The position numbers were made by a program, and so were the translations under genes. From NCBI RefSeq assembly GCF_009718825.1, contig NZ_WNHB01000001.1:186001-250000 (forward strand): a stretch of DNA of 64,000 nucleotides. Direction: 5' to 3'. The notes beneath the pieces are model-generated. The model saw only the letters and a list, made by a program, of their open reading frames with translations. It ran no database searches and was not told where the DNA came from. Source of the DNA: Terrilactibacillus tamarindi. GTDB lineage: Bacteria > Bacillota > Bacilli > Bacillales > Sporolactobacillaceae. Below are positions 44,811-53,592 of the stretch, one piece after another. Numbering within the stretch: position 1 is the stretch's first letter; every line of letters begins with the position of its first letter.

Positions 44811-46534
44811 AGGAATGGTTTGTTGATTATATAAGACGATATTGGAGAAGATTTATAGTCATTCTAATCGTAAGTCTTTTGGCTGTTTTGTGCGGAGCGG
44901 CACTTATGTATACATCTGGTTACTTAATATCTAAAGCGGCATTAAGACCAGAAAATGTTCTTATGATATATGTTCCCATTGTTGCGGTACGAACATTTGG
45001 GATTGGGCGAGCCGTGATTCAGTATATCGCAAGATTAATTAGTCATGATGCGACGCTTCGAATTCTGTCTGAAATGAGAATTCAACTATATAAAAGACTA
45101 GAACCTCGCGCTCTGTTGATTCGTTCAAAAGTCCGTACAGGGAATATTCTTGGATTGCTGTCAGATGATATCGAACACTTACAGGATGTTTACCTTCGTA
45201 CGATTTTTCCAAGTATCGTGGCATTAAGTGTTTACTTCATTGTTATTTTTTCCATTGGTTGGTTCAGCCTCTCATTCGCTCTCATTATGGCCATATATCT
45301 TTTCGTCTTGATCATTCTTTTTCCAATTATTTCACTCTGGATGACAAAAAAAAAGAGTCAGAAAATCAATCGTCAAAGAAACCATTTGTATCAGAATTTA
45401 ACTGATGCAGTACTTGGGGTTACTGATATGATGATATCAGGAAGATCACATGAATTCATCCATCAACATGAAAAGGAAGAAAATGAGATAACAAAAGTAA
45501 CCTCAACACTACATTCAATGAGTCGGTTACGTGAATTTATGAGTCAAGGGATCATTGGATTAATCGTCGTTTCAATGATTGTTTGGTCCAGTGGGATGGT
45601 CAATACTCACCAGATTCCTGGAACCTTAATTGCGGCTTTCGTATTGGTTGTTTTTACATTAAGTGAAATTTTCATCCCGGTTTCCGAGTCAATCGAAAAG
45701 ATATCACAATATCAAACATCTCTTAAACGGCTTGTCGAAACGAGTCATTTTGAAACGGAAGAAAGTAAAAATGAGTTGGATCATATAATGAACCCTGATA
45801 AGGTCACTATTCGTTTAGACCATGTTTATTTTCGTTACGACAATGAGAGTGAATGGACGATTCATGATCTAAATTTATCGATTAAACAAGGGGAGAAGAT
45901 AGCTCTAATTGGGAGAAGTGGTGCGGGAAAGTCAAGTTTAATTAAGCTAATATATGGGGCTCTTAAGCCTGAAAAAGGCTTGCTTACATTAAATGGTATA
46001 CCCGCAACCCATTTTGGTGAGAAGATGAGTGACTTTGTTTCAGTTCTAAATCAAACACCTTACTTATTTGATACAACCATACGGAATAATATTCGATTAG
46101 GTGATCAATTAGCCTCAGAAGATGAGATAAAGCGTGCAGCTAAACGAGCCAAGTTAGATGAGTATATTGACTCACTTCCTTTGGGTTACCAATCCGTGGT
46201 TGATGAAATGGGTGAGAACTTTTCAGGTGGACAACGTCAACGATTGGCCTTAGCAAGAGTACTTTTACAGAATACATCGATTGTGTTAATGGATGAACCA
46301 ACAGTAGGTTTAGACCCATCAACAGAAAAAGACTTACTTGATACCATGTTTGAAGCCATGAAAGGAAAAACATTAATATGGGTCACTCATCATCTCGTTG
46401 GTGCCGATAAAATGGATAAAGTGATTTTTATAGAAGATGGAAAAATTGAAATGCAAGGGCATCATAGAGAGTTGATGTCTAAAAACGAACGTTACCGCCG
46501 GCTGTATCAATTAGATGTCCCTTATCAACTATGA
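44807..46534 (+). CDS. cydD: ABC transporter CydC/CydD subunit required for cytochrome bd assembly (second)
   Basis: A 575-residue half-transporter. The membrane domain occupies residues ~1-310; the ATPase has Walker A GRSGAGKSS, the signature [15 protein letters not shown] and Walker B IVLMDEPTVGLD. The ATGA overlap with cydC predicts coupled translation and a fixed 1:1 ratio. It is the last structural gene of cydABCD and is followed 36 bp later by a LuxR/NarL-type regulator read in the same direction. Confidence 0.93.
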   Translation: MKEWFVDYIRRYWRRFIVILIVSLLAVLCGAALMYTSGYLISKAALRPENVLMIYVPIVAVRTFGIGRAVIQYIARLISHDATLRILSEMRIQLYKRLEPRALLIRSKVRTGNILGLLSDDIEHLQDVYLRTIFPSIVALSVYFIVIFSIGWFSLSFALIMAIYLFVLIILFPIISLWMTKKKSQKINRQRNHLYQNLTDAVLGVTDMMISGRSHEFIHQHEKEENEITKVTSTLHSMSRLREFMSQGIIGLIVVSMIVWSSGMVNTHQIPGTLIAAFVLVVFTLSEIFIPVSESIEKISQYQTSLKRLVETSHFETEESKNELDHIMNPDKVTIRLDHVYFRYDNESEWTIHDLNLSIKQGEKIALIGRSGAGKSSLIKLIYGALKPEKGLLTLNGIPATHFGEKMSDFVSVLNQTPYLFDTTIRNNIRLGDQLASEDEIKRAAKRAKLDEYIDSLPLGYQSVVDEMGENFSGGQRQRLALARVLLQNTSIVLMDEPTVGLDPSTEKDLLDTMFEAMKGKTLIWVTHHLVGADKMDKVIFIEDGKIEMQGHHRELMSKNERYRRLYQLDVPYQL

Positions 46535-46570
46535 CGATTTTTCTACTCCAATTAGAAGGAGATAATAAAG

Positions 46571-47206
46571 ATGCCTTCACCAATTCAAGTTGTCTTGTTC
46601 GGAAATGAAGATAGAAGTAGAAGTGGTATTCGGCAGGTCCTCTTACAAGATCCGGATTTTATATTTATTGTGGACGGAACAAGAGAAAAAGGGGATTTTC
46701 TATTTTCTGAAGATCTATTACCTGATTTAGTCCTGTTGGAACAAGATCAGCCATCGAAAGAAAAATTAAAAGATGTTGGTGATTTAAAAGCTATCTTCCC
46801 ACAAGCCAAGTTTGTTTTAATTACAAAAACATTTGAAATGTGGCCATTATTTGAAGCCATGCGTTGGGGAATTCAAGGGTATCTCGTTAAAAATTCCAAC
46901 ATGGAACGGTGGGCAGATTATTTAAAAGCTATCGTAAGGGAAGAAAGTTTGCCAACAGATCTCATAAACCAAATGATAAAGACATTTGCTGAGAACTACC
47001 ATGTTGAGATTTCACGGGATTTAACTTATCGTGAGAAGGAAATTATTCGCTGGGTAGCTCAAGGAGTCTCAAATAAGGAGATCGCAGAGAAACTCCAAAT
47101 ATCCGAATACACGGTGAAAAATCATCTAAAGAACATTTTTAATAAGTTGAATTTAAAAAATCGTGTTCAATTGGTGCGGTATGCGTATGAACTATATCAT
47201 TCCTAA
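46571..47206 (+). CDS. NarL/FixJ-type regulator with a degenerate receiver domain
   Basis: A 211-residue two-domain protein. The C-terminal LuxR-type helix-turn-helix (about 145-205) is intact: LTYREKEIIRWVAQGVSNKE, then IAEKLQISEYTVKNHLKNIF. The N-terminal receiver is altered at key sites: the acidic pair expected after strand 1 is GN (VVLFGNED), and the phosphoacceptor Asp is replaced by Glu57 (PDLVLLEQDQP). The conserved Lys is kept (GYLVKN). No histidine kinase is nearby. It is 36 bp after cydD with its own ribosome site (GAAGGAGAT) and probably belongs to the cyd transcript. It probably acts without phosphorylation. Confidence 0.88.
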   Translation: MPSPIQVVLFGNEDRSRSGIRQVLLQDPDFIFIVDGTREKGDFLFSEDLLPDLVLLEQDQPSKEKLKDVGDLKAIFPQAKFVLITKTFEMWPLFEAMRWGIQGYLVKNSNMERWADYLKAIVREESLPTDLINQMIKTFAENYHVEISRDLTYREKEIIRWVAQGVSNKEIAEKLQISEYTVKNHLKNIFNKLNLKNRVQLVRYAYELYHS

Positions 47207-47209
47207 GAA

Positions 47210-47250
47210 AAAGGGAGGAGAATCATTTTTGATTTTCCTCCCTTTGGCTT
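47210..47250. terminator. Bidirectional terminator after the cyd/regulator unit
   Basis: AAAGGGAGGA-GAATCA / TGATTT-TCCTCCCTTT stem, shared by the convergent CNNM gene. Confidence 0.85.
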
Positions 47251-47261
47251 TAGTCATGCGT

Positions 47262-48566
47262 TTACTGAGCCTTTAAGGCTTGTTTTGGCCTGATCGTTAT
47301 TTTCTTTATATGATGATGATCGACTTCATGAACAACAAAAGCATAATCGCTAAGATAAATAATATTTCCTACTTTAGCGTCGTCATTCTTTGAGAGAAGC
47401 CAGCCGCCAATGGTATCGAGATCATCATTATTAATGTCAAGATTTAATAAATGATTAATTTCAGAGATTAACACCTTGCCATCGACAATAAGATGGTTAG
47501 GTGTGACATATTGGACCATCGGTTCTTCGTGTTCATCGTATTCATCCCGTATATCTCCAACGATTTCTTCAATAATATCCTCAACAGTGACCAATCCGGC
47601 TGTTCCCCCATATTCATCAGTAAGCATTGCCATGTGAATGCCTAACTTTTGCATTTTTGTAAGCAATTCGCGAATGGGTGTCGTTTCGATGACGGAGATA
47701 ATAGGGCGAATATAGTGATCGAGTGTTTGAATATTATCAATCAGAAAATCGTCAAAAATATCTTTAATGTTAATCATACCAACAATGGTATCTTTATCAC
47801 CATCAACTACGGGAAAACGAGTGAATTTTTCCTGTCTTAATATTTCTAGATTCTCTTCTAGTGTATGGTCTTTGTAAAGACAAATAATCTCGGTTCTGGG
47901 GACCATGATTTCTCGAGACGTGCGTTCGTCAAAATCAAAGATTCGATTTAAATATTGAAGTTCAAGTTGATTAATTTCACCGCCTTTATAGCTGTTCGAT
48001 AAAATTAACTTAAGTTCCTCTTCGGTTAAAGCGGCTTCCTTGTTCGCATCAGGACTAATTCCAAATAGACGTGTAACGTTGTTAGAGGTCTTATTTAATA
48101 GCCAAATAAATGGGAACATGAACCGATTAAACCAAATTAATGGAAATGCAATAAGTAGAGTGATTTTTTCAGCTTGTTGAATGGCGATGCTTTTTGGAGC
48201 CAATTCACCGAACACAACGTTAATATAGGTGATAATGATAAAACTAATGACAGCTGATATTGACTGATTGATGGTACTGTTTATGCCGATCATGCCCAAT
48301 ACAGGATCAAATAACCTTGAAAAAGCAGGTTCACCGGCCCAGCCAATAATAAGGGCAGTAATCGTAATACCCAGCTGTGTTGTAGACAGGTAGGCGTCGA
48401 GATGCTCCACTATTTTTTTCGCAGCTTTTGCTCGTTTGTTTCCTTCACCAGCCATTTCCTCAAGTCTGGTTAATCGTACTTTAACAATGGCAAATTCCGC
48501 TGCGACAAAAAATGCTGTAAGCAAAATTAATAACAAAATGATTAATATCCCAACGATATCGTCCAA
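47262..48566 (-). CDS. CNNM/HlyC-CorC family transporter-associated protein
   Basis: A 434-residue membrane protein with an N-terminal DUF21 (CNNM) domain of about four spans (residues 1-190), two CBS domains (REIMVPRTEIICLYKD onward, about 205-325) and a C-terminal CorC_HlyC domain. Relatives (MpfA, YhdP, YugS) export Mg2+ or protect against Mg2+ excess. I prefer TTG at 48566, which follows TTGAGG and gives the family-like N-terminus (MDDIVGILI); GTG at 48581 is an alternative in the same frame. Confidence 0.88.
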   Translation of the reverse strand: MDDIVGILIILLLILLTAFFVAAEFAIVKVRLTRLEEMAGEGNKRAKAAKKIVEHLDAYLSTTQLGITITALIIGWAGEPAFSRLFDPVLGMIGINSTINQSISAVISFIIITYINVVFGELAPKSIAIQQAEKITLLIAFPLIWFNRFMFPFIWLLNKTSNNVTRLFGISPDANKEAALTEEELKLILSNSYKGGEINQLELQYLNRIFDFDERTSREIMVPRTEIICLYKDHTLEENLEILRQEKFTRFPVVDGDKDTIVGMINIKDIFDDFLIDNIQTLDHYIRPIISVIETTPIRELLTKMQKLGIHMAMLTDEYGGTAGLVTVEDIIEEIVGDIRDEYDEHEEPMVQYVTPNHLIVDGKVLISEINHLLNLDINNDDLDTIGGWLLSKNDDAKVGNIIYLSDYAFVVHEVDHHHIKKITIRPKQALKAQ

Positions 48567-49294
48567 ATGATTCCTCAACACCGATCAAGGCGCGAGGTGT
48601 CACCTCCATGAATAAGTTTTTATAGTATATGTTATAGATATGACAATTATCTTAATAATAGTTTACCATATTCATTGTTTTAATGAATATGAATGTAAGT
48701 ATATATAACAGAAAATTTTGAAAAACATTCCCAGGCAACAAGACTTTGGCATATTTGGTATCATTCAGGGTTGCCCTCATAAGTATAAATTTTATAGGTA
48801 TAACCCTCCACTGTAACAGGTGGAGGTCAGTTGACGCCAAATAGGTTGATGCATATTCGGAAATTTTAATACCTACTCCAGTAAGATATATTTTTCGGTG
48901 ATCCGTAAACCACCAAACAAATGAAATCCTTTGATATAACAAGCTTCAATCAACTCAAAAAAAGGCAGGAATGTCCTCTTTTTATTCTAAGAAAGAAACG
49001 ACTAACGTTCTATACGTGCCCACCATTATACAAGTTTCGATATGACAAGTTTTTTTGTAAGAGTGTCGTATAAATATCTAAAAAGTAAGGGAATCCTTTT
49101 ATTAAAAGTCAAGATATTTTATTAAGGATTGATTAAAGGGAATAATTACATAATTTTGCACATTATATAAGGCATTGCCTTCAATAAACAAGCTTTTTTG
49201 TAAGACATATTTGTATTTTATCGCTACTAGCTTGTAGTTAATTAAAGGATCAGTGAGCTTTTTTTTATAGATAGTTTGACAAGGTGGGGTGTTT
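48567..49294. other. Non-coding region between the CNNM and DUF421 genes
   Basis: About 700 bp, AT-rich. A 96-codon frame on the minus strand (48652-48942) has no ribosome site and no sensible domain pattern, and is not called. CCTCCAC..GTGGAGG at 48807-48831 with nearby GTTGACGCC may be a decayed dispersed-repeat copy. A weak hairpin with a T-run lies at 48958-48985. Confidence 0.5.
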
Positions 49295-49909
49295 TTGGAT
49301 TTGCATTTTATATGGAAGGTTATTGTCATTGTATTTGGTGGAGTACTAATTTTGCGGTTAGCTGGAAGAAAATCAATTTCACAGCTAACAGTTGCTCAGA
49401 CTATCATGATGATAGCGGTTGGTTCATTAATTATTCAACCGGTTAGTGAGAGAAACATATGGATTACGATGTTAATAACATTTTTAATGGTCGCTACACT
49501 TCTTTTTATTGAATATATTACTTTGAAATATGATACTCTCGAGACTTTTATTTACGGAAAATCCCTTCTAGTGGTAGAAAATGGCCAACTTAATAAACGA
49601 AATTTAAAAAAGTTACGCTTAACTGTTGATATGCTTGAGGTGCGATTGAGACAACAAAACATTCAAAAATTTAGTGATTTACAATGGGCAACAATTGAAT
49701 CGAACGGTCAGTTAGGATATATGTTAAAACCTGAAAAACAATATGCAACTAAAGAGGATATTCTAATGCTGAAATCGCTGATACAACTGAATCAGTCCAA
49801 TCCATCCATTGAAACAACAGCAACTCAAACAACTGGGTCAGATAACCTTTTTACAGAAGTTAAAAAAAATAAAAAGCATGTTGATGAGCATCCTGAATTT
49901 TTGAAATGA
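49295..49909 (+). CDS. DUF421 (YetF-like) membrane protein, copy 2
   Basis: A 204-residue protein of the same family as the 37395 gene: hydrophobic N-terminal segments, the GRKSISQLTVAQTIMMIAVG motif, and a cytoplasmic DUF421 domain with LVVENGQLNKRNLKKLRLTV. It differs from copy 1 throughout, so the copies are old paralogues. I prefer TTG at 49295, five bases after AAGGTGGGG; GTG at 49289 is an alternative. A 52-codon membrane ORF follows 13 bp later. Confidence 0.87.
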   Translation: MDLHFIWKVIVIVFGGVLILRLAGRKSISQLTVAQTIMMIAVGSLIIQPVSERNIWITMLITFLMVATLLFIEYITLKYDTLETFIYGKSLLVVENGQLNKRNLKKLRLTVDMLEVRLRQQNIQKFSDLQWATIESNGQLGYMLKPEKQYATKEDILMLKSLIQLNQSNPSIETTATQTTGSDNLFTEVKKNKKHVDEHPEFLK

Positions 49910-49922
49910 GGGTAACTACTAA

Positions 49923-50081
49923 ATGAATATAATACTAAAGTATAAAATGTTTTTTTCGCTTCTAAGTCAATGGGTATTTTCTAGGGGAATAATTGGTATA
50001 ATTGTGGGTTCGCTAACGGCTTTCCTTTTAGAGACAAACGATTTTCTTGGAGAGTACGAGAAAAAAGTGGATGGCTTATAA
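49923..50081 (+). CDS. Hypothetical small membrane protein
   Basis: A 52-residue frame with ATG at 49923, preceded by GAGGGTAACTACTAA, 13 bp after the DUF421 gene. A single hydrophobic helix (GIIGIIVGSLTAFLL, about residues 22-38) is flanked by a basic/aromatic N-terminus and an acidic C-terminus (ETNDFLGEYEKK). It is probably cotranscribed with the DUF421 gene and ended by the hairpin at 50092. No family recognised. Confidence 0.55.
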   Translation: MNIILKYKMFFSLLSQWVFSRGIIGIIVGSLTAFLLETNDFLGEYEKKVDGL

Positions 50082-50091
50082 ATGGAAAAAA

Positions 50092-50125
50092 GTACACCAC
50101 TAAATTAATAGTGATGTACCTTTAT
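50092..50125 (+). terminator. Terminator of the DUF421 operon
   Basis: GTACA-CACTA / TAGTG-TGTAC stem with loop AATTAA, followed by CTTTATAAT. Confidence 0.7.
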
Positions 50126-50221
50126 AATATGTGCAACATTCAAGACATGTTAATGATTTAAAGCACTTAATTTACAATCACTTGCCTTTAATTTACAAAG
50201 TACCTGCTTAGCTATTTTTAT

Positions 50222-50419
50222 TTAACAGACAAATGCTGCGCCTACAATGATAAGAAGAATGAACAATACAACGATTAAAGCAAAACCGTTACCACAGCCG
50301 TAGCCGTAGGAAGGAGATGTATATCCTTTGCCACATCCTCCGCCGTAACCTCCGCCAAATCCTGGATTACCACCATAAGCTCCACCTGTATAAGGTGCAT
50401 TACCATATCCACCAAACAT
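50222..50419 (-). CDS. YjcZ-family sporulation protein
   Basis: A 65-residue protein. A Gly/Tyr-rich low-complexity N-terminus (residues 1-44, with three Cys) is followed by the hydrophobic C-terminal helix [20 protein letters not shown], the defining tail of the YjcZ family of small spore proteins. The start is followed by [10 protein letters not shown] and preceded by AAGGAGCTGAC. Members are made in the mother cell during sporulation; the molecular role is not known. Monocistronic. Confidence 0.88.
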   Translation of the reverse strand: MFGGYGNAPYTGGAYGGNPGFGGGYGGGCGKGYTSPSYGYGCGNGFALIVVLFILLIIVGAAFVC

Positions 50420-50687
50420 AATTTGTCAGCTCCTTATTGTCAAGATACTATATCTTATGATTGATAACACGAATTGGCTATGCTTTTGCCCTAAATTTTA
50501 TGATTGTGCTAAAGCCCACTATATTAAGAAAAATTTTTAAATGATTTTTGTTATCTTTTTATGTGTTTTGTTAAATTGATGGGATCTCGATCAAAAATAT
50601 TCGTTGCTTCCATATAATCCTTGACTCCACTCGTGATATCATGCAAAGTTAAAATAGAAATATGTTTAAAGTAAGGATGATTATGTC

Positions 50688-51332
50688 GTGGGTAAGATGG
50701 ATGAACAAATAATCGTTATTAAACGAAGTCAATTATTTGGTGATGAGAGTTCGCCTGAAACATATGCTTTTCAAGGTACAATGATGGATGATCGTCATAT
50801 TTCTCAATTAGAACATCGGATTGAAACACATTATGACGTGATGCGCCGGGGTGATGCAGAGGAGAATCCCACCTATAAACAGCCGATACCTTATGCTGTC
50901 ATTCGGCGTGGAGATAAACTCTTCTCTTATAAACGTTTAGGCGGCGGGGGAGAAGAACGTCTGCATGGCAAGATTTCACTCGGAGTCGGCGGACATATGA
51001 ACGCTGTGGCTGGCAAAAGTACCTTTCATGAATTATTGAATGAAAATTTAACACGTGAACTTCATGAAGAACTTCAATTTAGCAAGACTTGTGAAATGGA
51101 TAGTCAAACGGTCGGTTTTATTAATGATGATTCTGAACCTGTAAGCCAGGTTCATATAGGGATTCTTTTGACAATTAACTTACCTTTAGACGTCGAAGTA
51201 AAGGTTAAAGAGACTGAAGCTTTGGAAGGCAAGTGGATGACTCTTGAGGAATTATATTCAAAGAATGTTTATTCGAGATTAGAAGGATGGTCATCACATG
51301 CTCTCCGTGCAATAGGCAAAACAAATAAATAA
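50688..51332 (+). CDS. NUDIX-like phosphohydrolase
   Basis: A 214-residue protein. The region GVGGHMNAVAGKSTFHELLN, then ENLTRELHEELQF (residues ~102-133) has the REXXEEL-type core of a NUDIX box, with a longer spacing between the Gly and the Arg-Glu than the classical 23-residue motif. The rest (PYAVIRRGDKLFSYKR before, and IGILLTINL after) fits a NUDIX fold. The substrate is unknown. Start is GTG (50688) after AAGGATG; an ATG three codons later is an alternative. Confidence 0.72.
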   Translation: MGKMDEQIIVIKRSQLFGDESSPETYAFQGTMMDDRHISQLEHRIETHYDVMRRGDAEENPTYKQPIPYAVIRRGDKLFSYKRLGGGGEERLHGKISLGVGGHMNAVAGKSTFHELLNENLTRELHEELQFSKTCEMDSQTVGFINDDSEPVSQVHIGILLTINLPLDVEVKVKETEALEGKWMTLEELYSKNVYSRLEGWSSHALRAIGKTNK

Positions 51333-51344
51333 ATGATTAAGAAA

Positions 51345-51382
51345 TTGACTTACTCTTTAAACGGTAAGTCTTTTTTTGTACT
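51345..51382 (+). terminator. Terminator after the NUDIX-like gene
   Basis: GACTTAC / GTAAGTC stem with loop TCTTTAAACG and a seven-T run. Confidence 0.85.
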
Positions 51383-51520
51383 CTAAATGCGTGTTCAAAA
51401 AGCCCAGCAATCGGCAAGTTTTACTTTATTGCTTTAGAAAACTTACTATGCTATTCGAATGAATTTATTATTACTGGTAACAATAACTCTGAATATGAAA
51501 GCAAAGGAGACTGGAATAAA

Positions 51521-52402
51521 ATGAATAAAGACCCCATGACAGTAGAAAAAGATACTCAAGCTCCTGAAGCGGGTTATCGAGTGCCAGACATTCAGGGTGA
51601 TATGAATCCTCAGCCGGAGGTCGTTAAACCAAACTATAAGGCAAGTGGAAAATTACATGGGAAGGTTGCGCTCATCACCGGAGGAGATAGCGGTATTGGC
51701 CAAGCTATTGCTGTACTATATGCCAAAGAAGGAGCAAGAGTGGCGATCGTCTATCTCGAAGCGGATCAAGATGCGGAAGGAACTAAACAAATGGTTGAAA
51801 AGGAAGGATCCGACTGTTTATTGATCAAGGGAGATGTCGGGGATCCAACATTTGCCACGCAAGCTGTTGAGCAAACCATAAAAAAATATGGTCAACTTGA
51901 TATTCTTATAAATAACGCTGCAGAACAACACTATTGTGAAAAACTAGAAGATATCACAAATGAACAATTTGAAAGAACTTTTCAAACTAACATTTTTGGA
52001 ACCTTTTATTTTTCTAGAGAAGCCATCAAACATTTAAAAAAGGGATCGACCATCATCAACACGACATCAATAACGGCTTATAAAGGGAATCCTGAGTTGA
52101 TGGATTATTCAGCAACAAAAGGCGCTATACTTGCTTTTACGCGTGCTCTTTCCCAAAATAAAGACGTTTTAAGTAAACAGATTAGGATTAATGCCGTTGC
52201 TCCCGGTCCGATATGGACGCCCCTCATTCCTTCTTCTTTTCCTAAAAGCGAAGTAAAAAAGTTTGGATTAAACACTCCAATGAAAAGACCCGGACAACCA
52301 AGCGAAGTGGCACCAGCCTATGTCTATTTAGCTTCTGATGATGCTTCTTATATGTCAGGACAAACCATTCATATTAATGGGGCAACGACCGTCAATGGCT
52401 AA
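51521..52402 (+). CDS. Short-chain dehydrogenase/reductase (YhxC/YdaD-like)
   Basis: A 293-residue NAD(P)-dependent oxidoreductase with the N-terminal extension (about 45 residues, Pro-rich) typical of the Bacillus general-stress SDR group (YdaD, YhxC, YhdF). The cofactor motif GGDSGIGQAIA is near residue 55, NNAAEQ near 130, and the catalytic YSATKGAILAFTRAL near residue 195. The substrate is not known. Start follows AAAGGAGACTGG. I did not find a clear sigma-B promoter. It is followed by a dispersed repeat copy. Confidence 0.88.
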   Translation: MNKDPMTVEKDTQAPEAGYRVPDIQGDMNPQPEVVKPNYKASGKLHGKVALITGGDSGIGQAIAVLYAKEGARVAIVYLEADQDAEGTKQMVEKEGSDCLLIKGDVGDPTFATQAVEQTIKKYGQLDILINNAAEQHYCEKLEDITNEQFERTFQTNIFGTFYFSREAIKHLKKGSTIINTTSITAYKGNPELMDYSATKGAILAFTRALSQNKDVLSKQIRINAVAPGPIWTPLIPSSFPKSEVKKFGLNTPMKRPGQPSEVAPAYVYLASDDASYMSGQTIHINGATTVNG

Positions 52403-52409
52403 TAAAGAG

Positions 52410-52560
52410 AAACTTCCATCAGTAGGGGTTTTCTTCATCCCCACTGATGGTTAGCTGAACCAATCGGACCTTTACGGGCAGTTGATCCCCCGCCTATCTT
52501 CTTTGGATACTCAGAAAACTTGAGGTGGGGGTCTCTACTTGCCGTTAAGGCGGGATAAAT
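52410..52560 (-). repeat. Dispersed hairpin repeat, full-length copy (B)
   Basis: The inverted counterpart of the 37234 copy, with the same two hairpins, the same TCCGATTGGTTCAGCTAACC spacer and the same ends (ATTTATCCCGCC and TGATGGAAGTTTC). The few differences are mostly within paired arms or the loop of the first hairpin. It lies 8 bp after the SDR gene. Confidence 0.85.
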
Positions 52561-52912
52561 GAAAGGTAAGAATTGAAAATATTATTCAATTCTTACCTTT
52601 TAATCTTTTCACCATTCAAATAGGGTAGTAAAAAATACTATCTAATCAAATATGTTGCAAGGTTTTCATTTAGGTGATAAAATCTATTTCGTTGCTAATT
52701 ACTTAATAAGGTTAAATAATTAATTTATTTTAGGTAAAATGGTGGTCAAAATAGGGGGTTTAATGAGTAAAGTGTCTTAATTTCATTCAATTAAACGGCT
52801 AATTTGGTGAAGGTTACCAAAATTAATTAATGTTATTAATTATTAATAACTATAACTAAATGGCCATAAAATTCAAAAATTTTTTATATGGTTTAAGGAG
52901 GACAAAGGAATT
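52561..52912 (+). promoter_or_regulatory. Upstream region of the efflux operon with inverted repeat
   Basis: 352 bp without a sizeable gene. It contains the inverted repeat TTTGGT-N7-ACCAAA (52803-52821), a plausible operator for the MarR-type regulator of this operon, followed by the AT-rich palindrome-like TTATTAATTATTAATAA. A five-codon frame with a good ribosome site (AGGGGG, then ATG at about 52763, MSKVS and stop) could be a leader peptide. Confidence 0.45.
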
Positions 52913-53569
52913 ATGGGGAATTTTGCTCGATTATTAGTGATTAATATTATTGTTGTTATTATTCTTGTCGGTGGAGGAGCGGCAGCTTTTTATTTTTATA
53001 ATGAATCTACGAATTACGTTAAAACGGATAACGCAACGATTGGTGGTCAATCCATTTCAATCGCAGCACCAGCAAGTGGTAAATTAACTTCTTGGAACAC
53101 GAAAACCGGAGATACGTACTCAAGTAATGAGACATTAGGAAATGTTTCTAGCCAAGGAGTAGATGGAAAACCTGTGACAACAGCTGTGAAAATGCCGCAT
53201 AGTGCGACAGTTGTTCAAAATACCGGAGTGAAAAATACGTTTGTAGCAGCAGGAACACAGCTTGCGGTTGCTTACGATCTAGATGATTTGTTTATAACAG
53301 CCAATGTTGATGAGACGGACATTGATGACATTAAAACAGGTCAAAAAGTAGACATCTATGTTGATGCTTATCCAAATACGACGTTTACAGGTAAAATTAA
53401 CCAAATTGGTTCAACAACGTCAAGCACTTTTTCTCTTTTACCAAGCACCAACAGTAATGGTAATTATACTAAAGTGACTCAAGTTATCCCTGTCAAAGTA
53501 TCCATTGACAACTATAAAGGTGTAAAACTCATGCCAGGTATGAATGTCACTGTTCGAATTCATATTTAA
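52913..53569 (+). CDS. HlyD/EmrA-family efflux adaptor
   Basis: A 218-residue membrane-anchored periplasmic-adaptor-like protein. One N-terminal membrane span (residues 6-28) is followed by VKTDNATIGGQSISIAAPASG, a lipoyl/biotinyl-like half motif, a beta-barrel domain (DLFITANVDETDID) and the GMNVTVRIHI ending. It lacks the long coiled-coil hairpin of Gram-negative EmrA, as is usual in Firmicutes. It pairs with the DHA2 transporter 23 bp downstream. The start follows AAGGAGGACAAAGG. Confidence 0.88.
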   Translation: MGNFARLLVINIIVVIILVGGGAAAFYFYNESTNYVKTDNATIGGQSISIAAPASGKLTSWNTKTGDTYSSNETLGNVSSQGVDGKPVTTAVKMPHSATVVQNTGVKNTFVAAGTQLAVAYDLDDLFITANVDETDIDDIKTGQKVDIYVDAYPNTTFTGKINQIGSTTSSTFSLLPSTNSNGNYTKVTQVIPVKVSIDNYKGVKLMPGMNVTVRIHI

Positions 53570-53592
53570 TTAAAAAGGAAAGGAGTGATTTT

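Noticed and set aside
48652-48942. 96-codon frame on the minus strand
   Set aside because: No ribosome site and no plausible protein pattern; lies in a region with possible decayed repeat sequence.
51386-51410. Second copy of the GTTCAAAAAGT palindrome seen in the trpS leader
   Set aside because: Only GTTCAAAAAG is shared; there is no matching second arm, so the similarity is probably chance.
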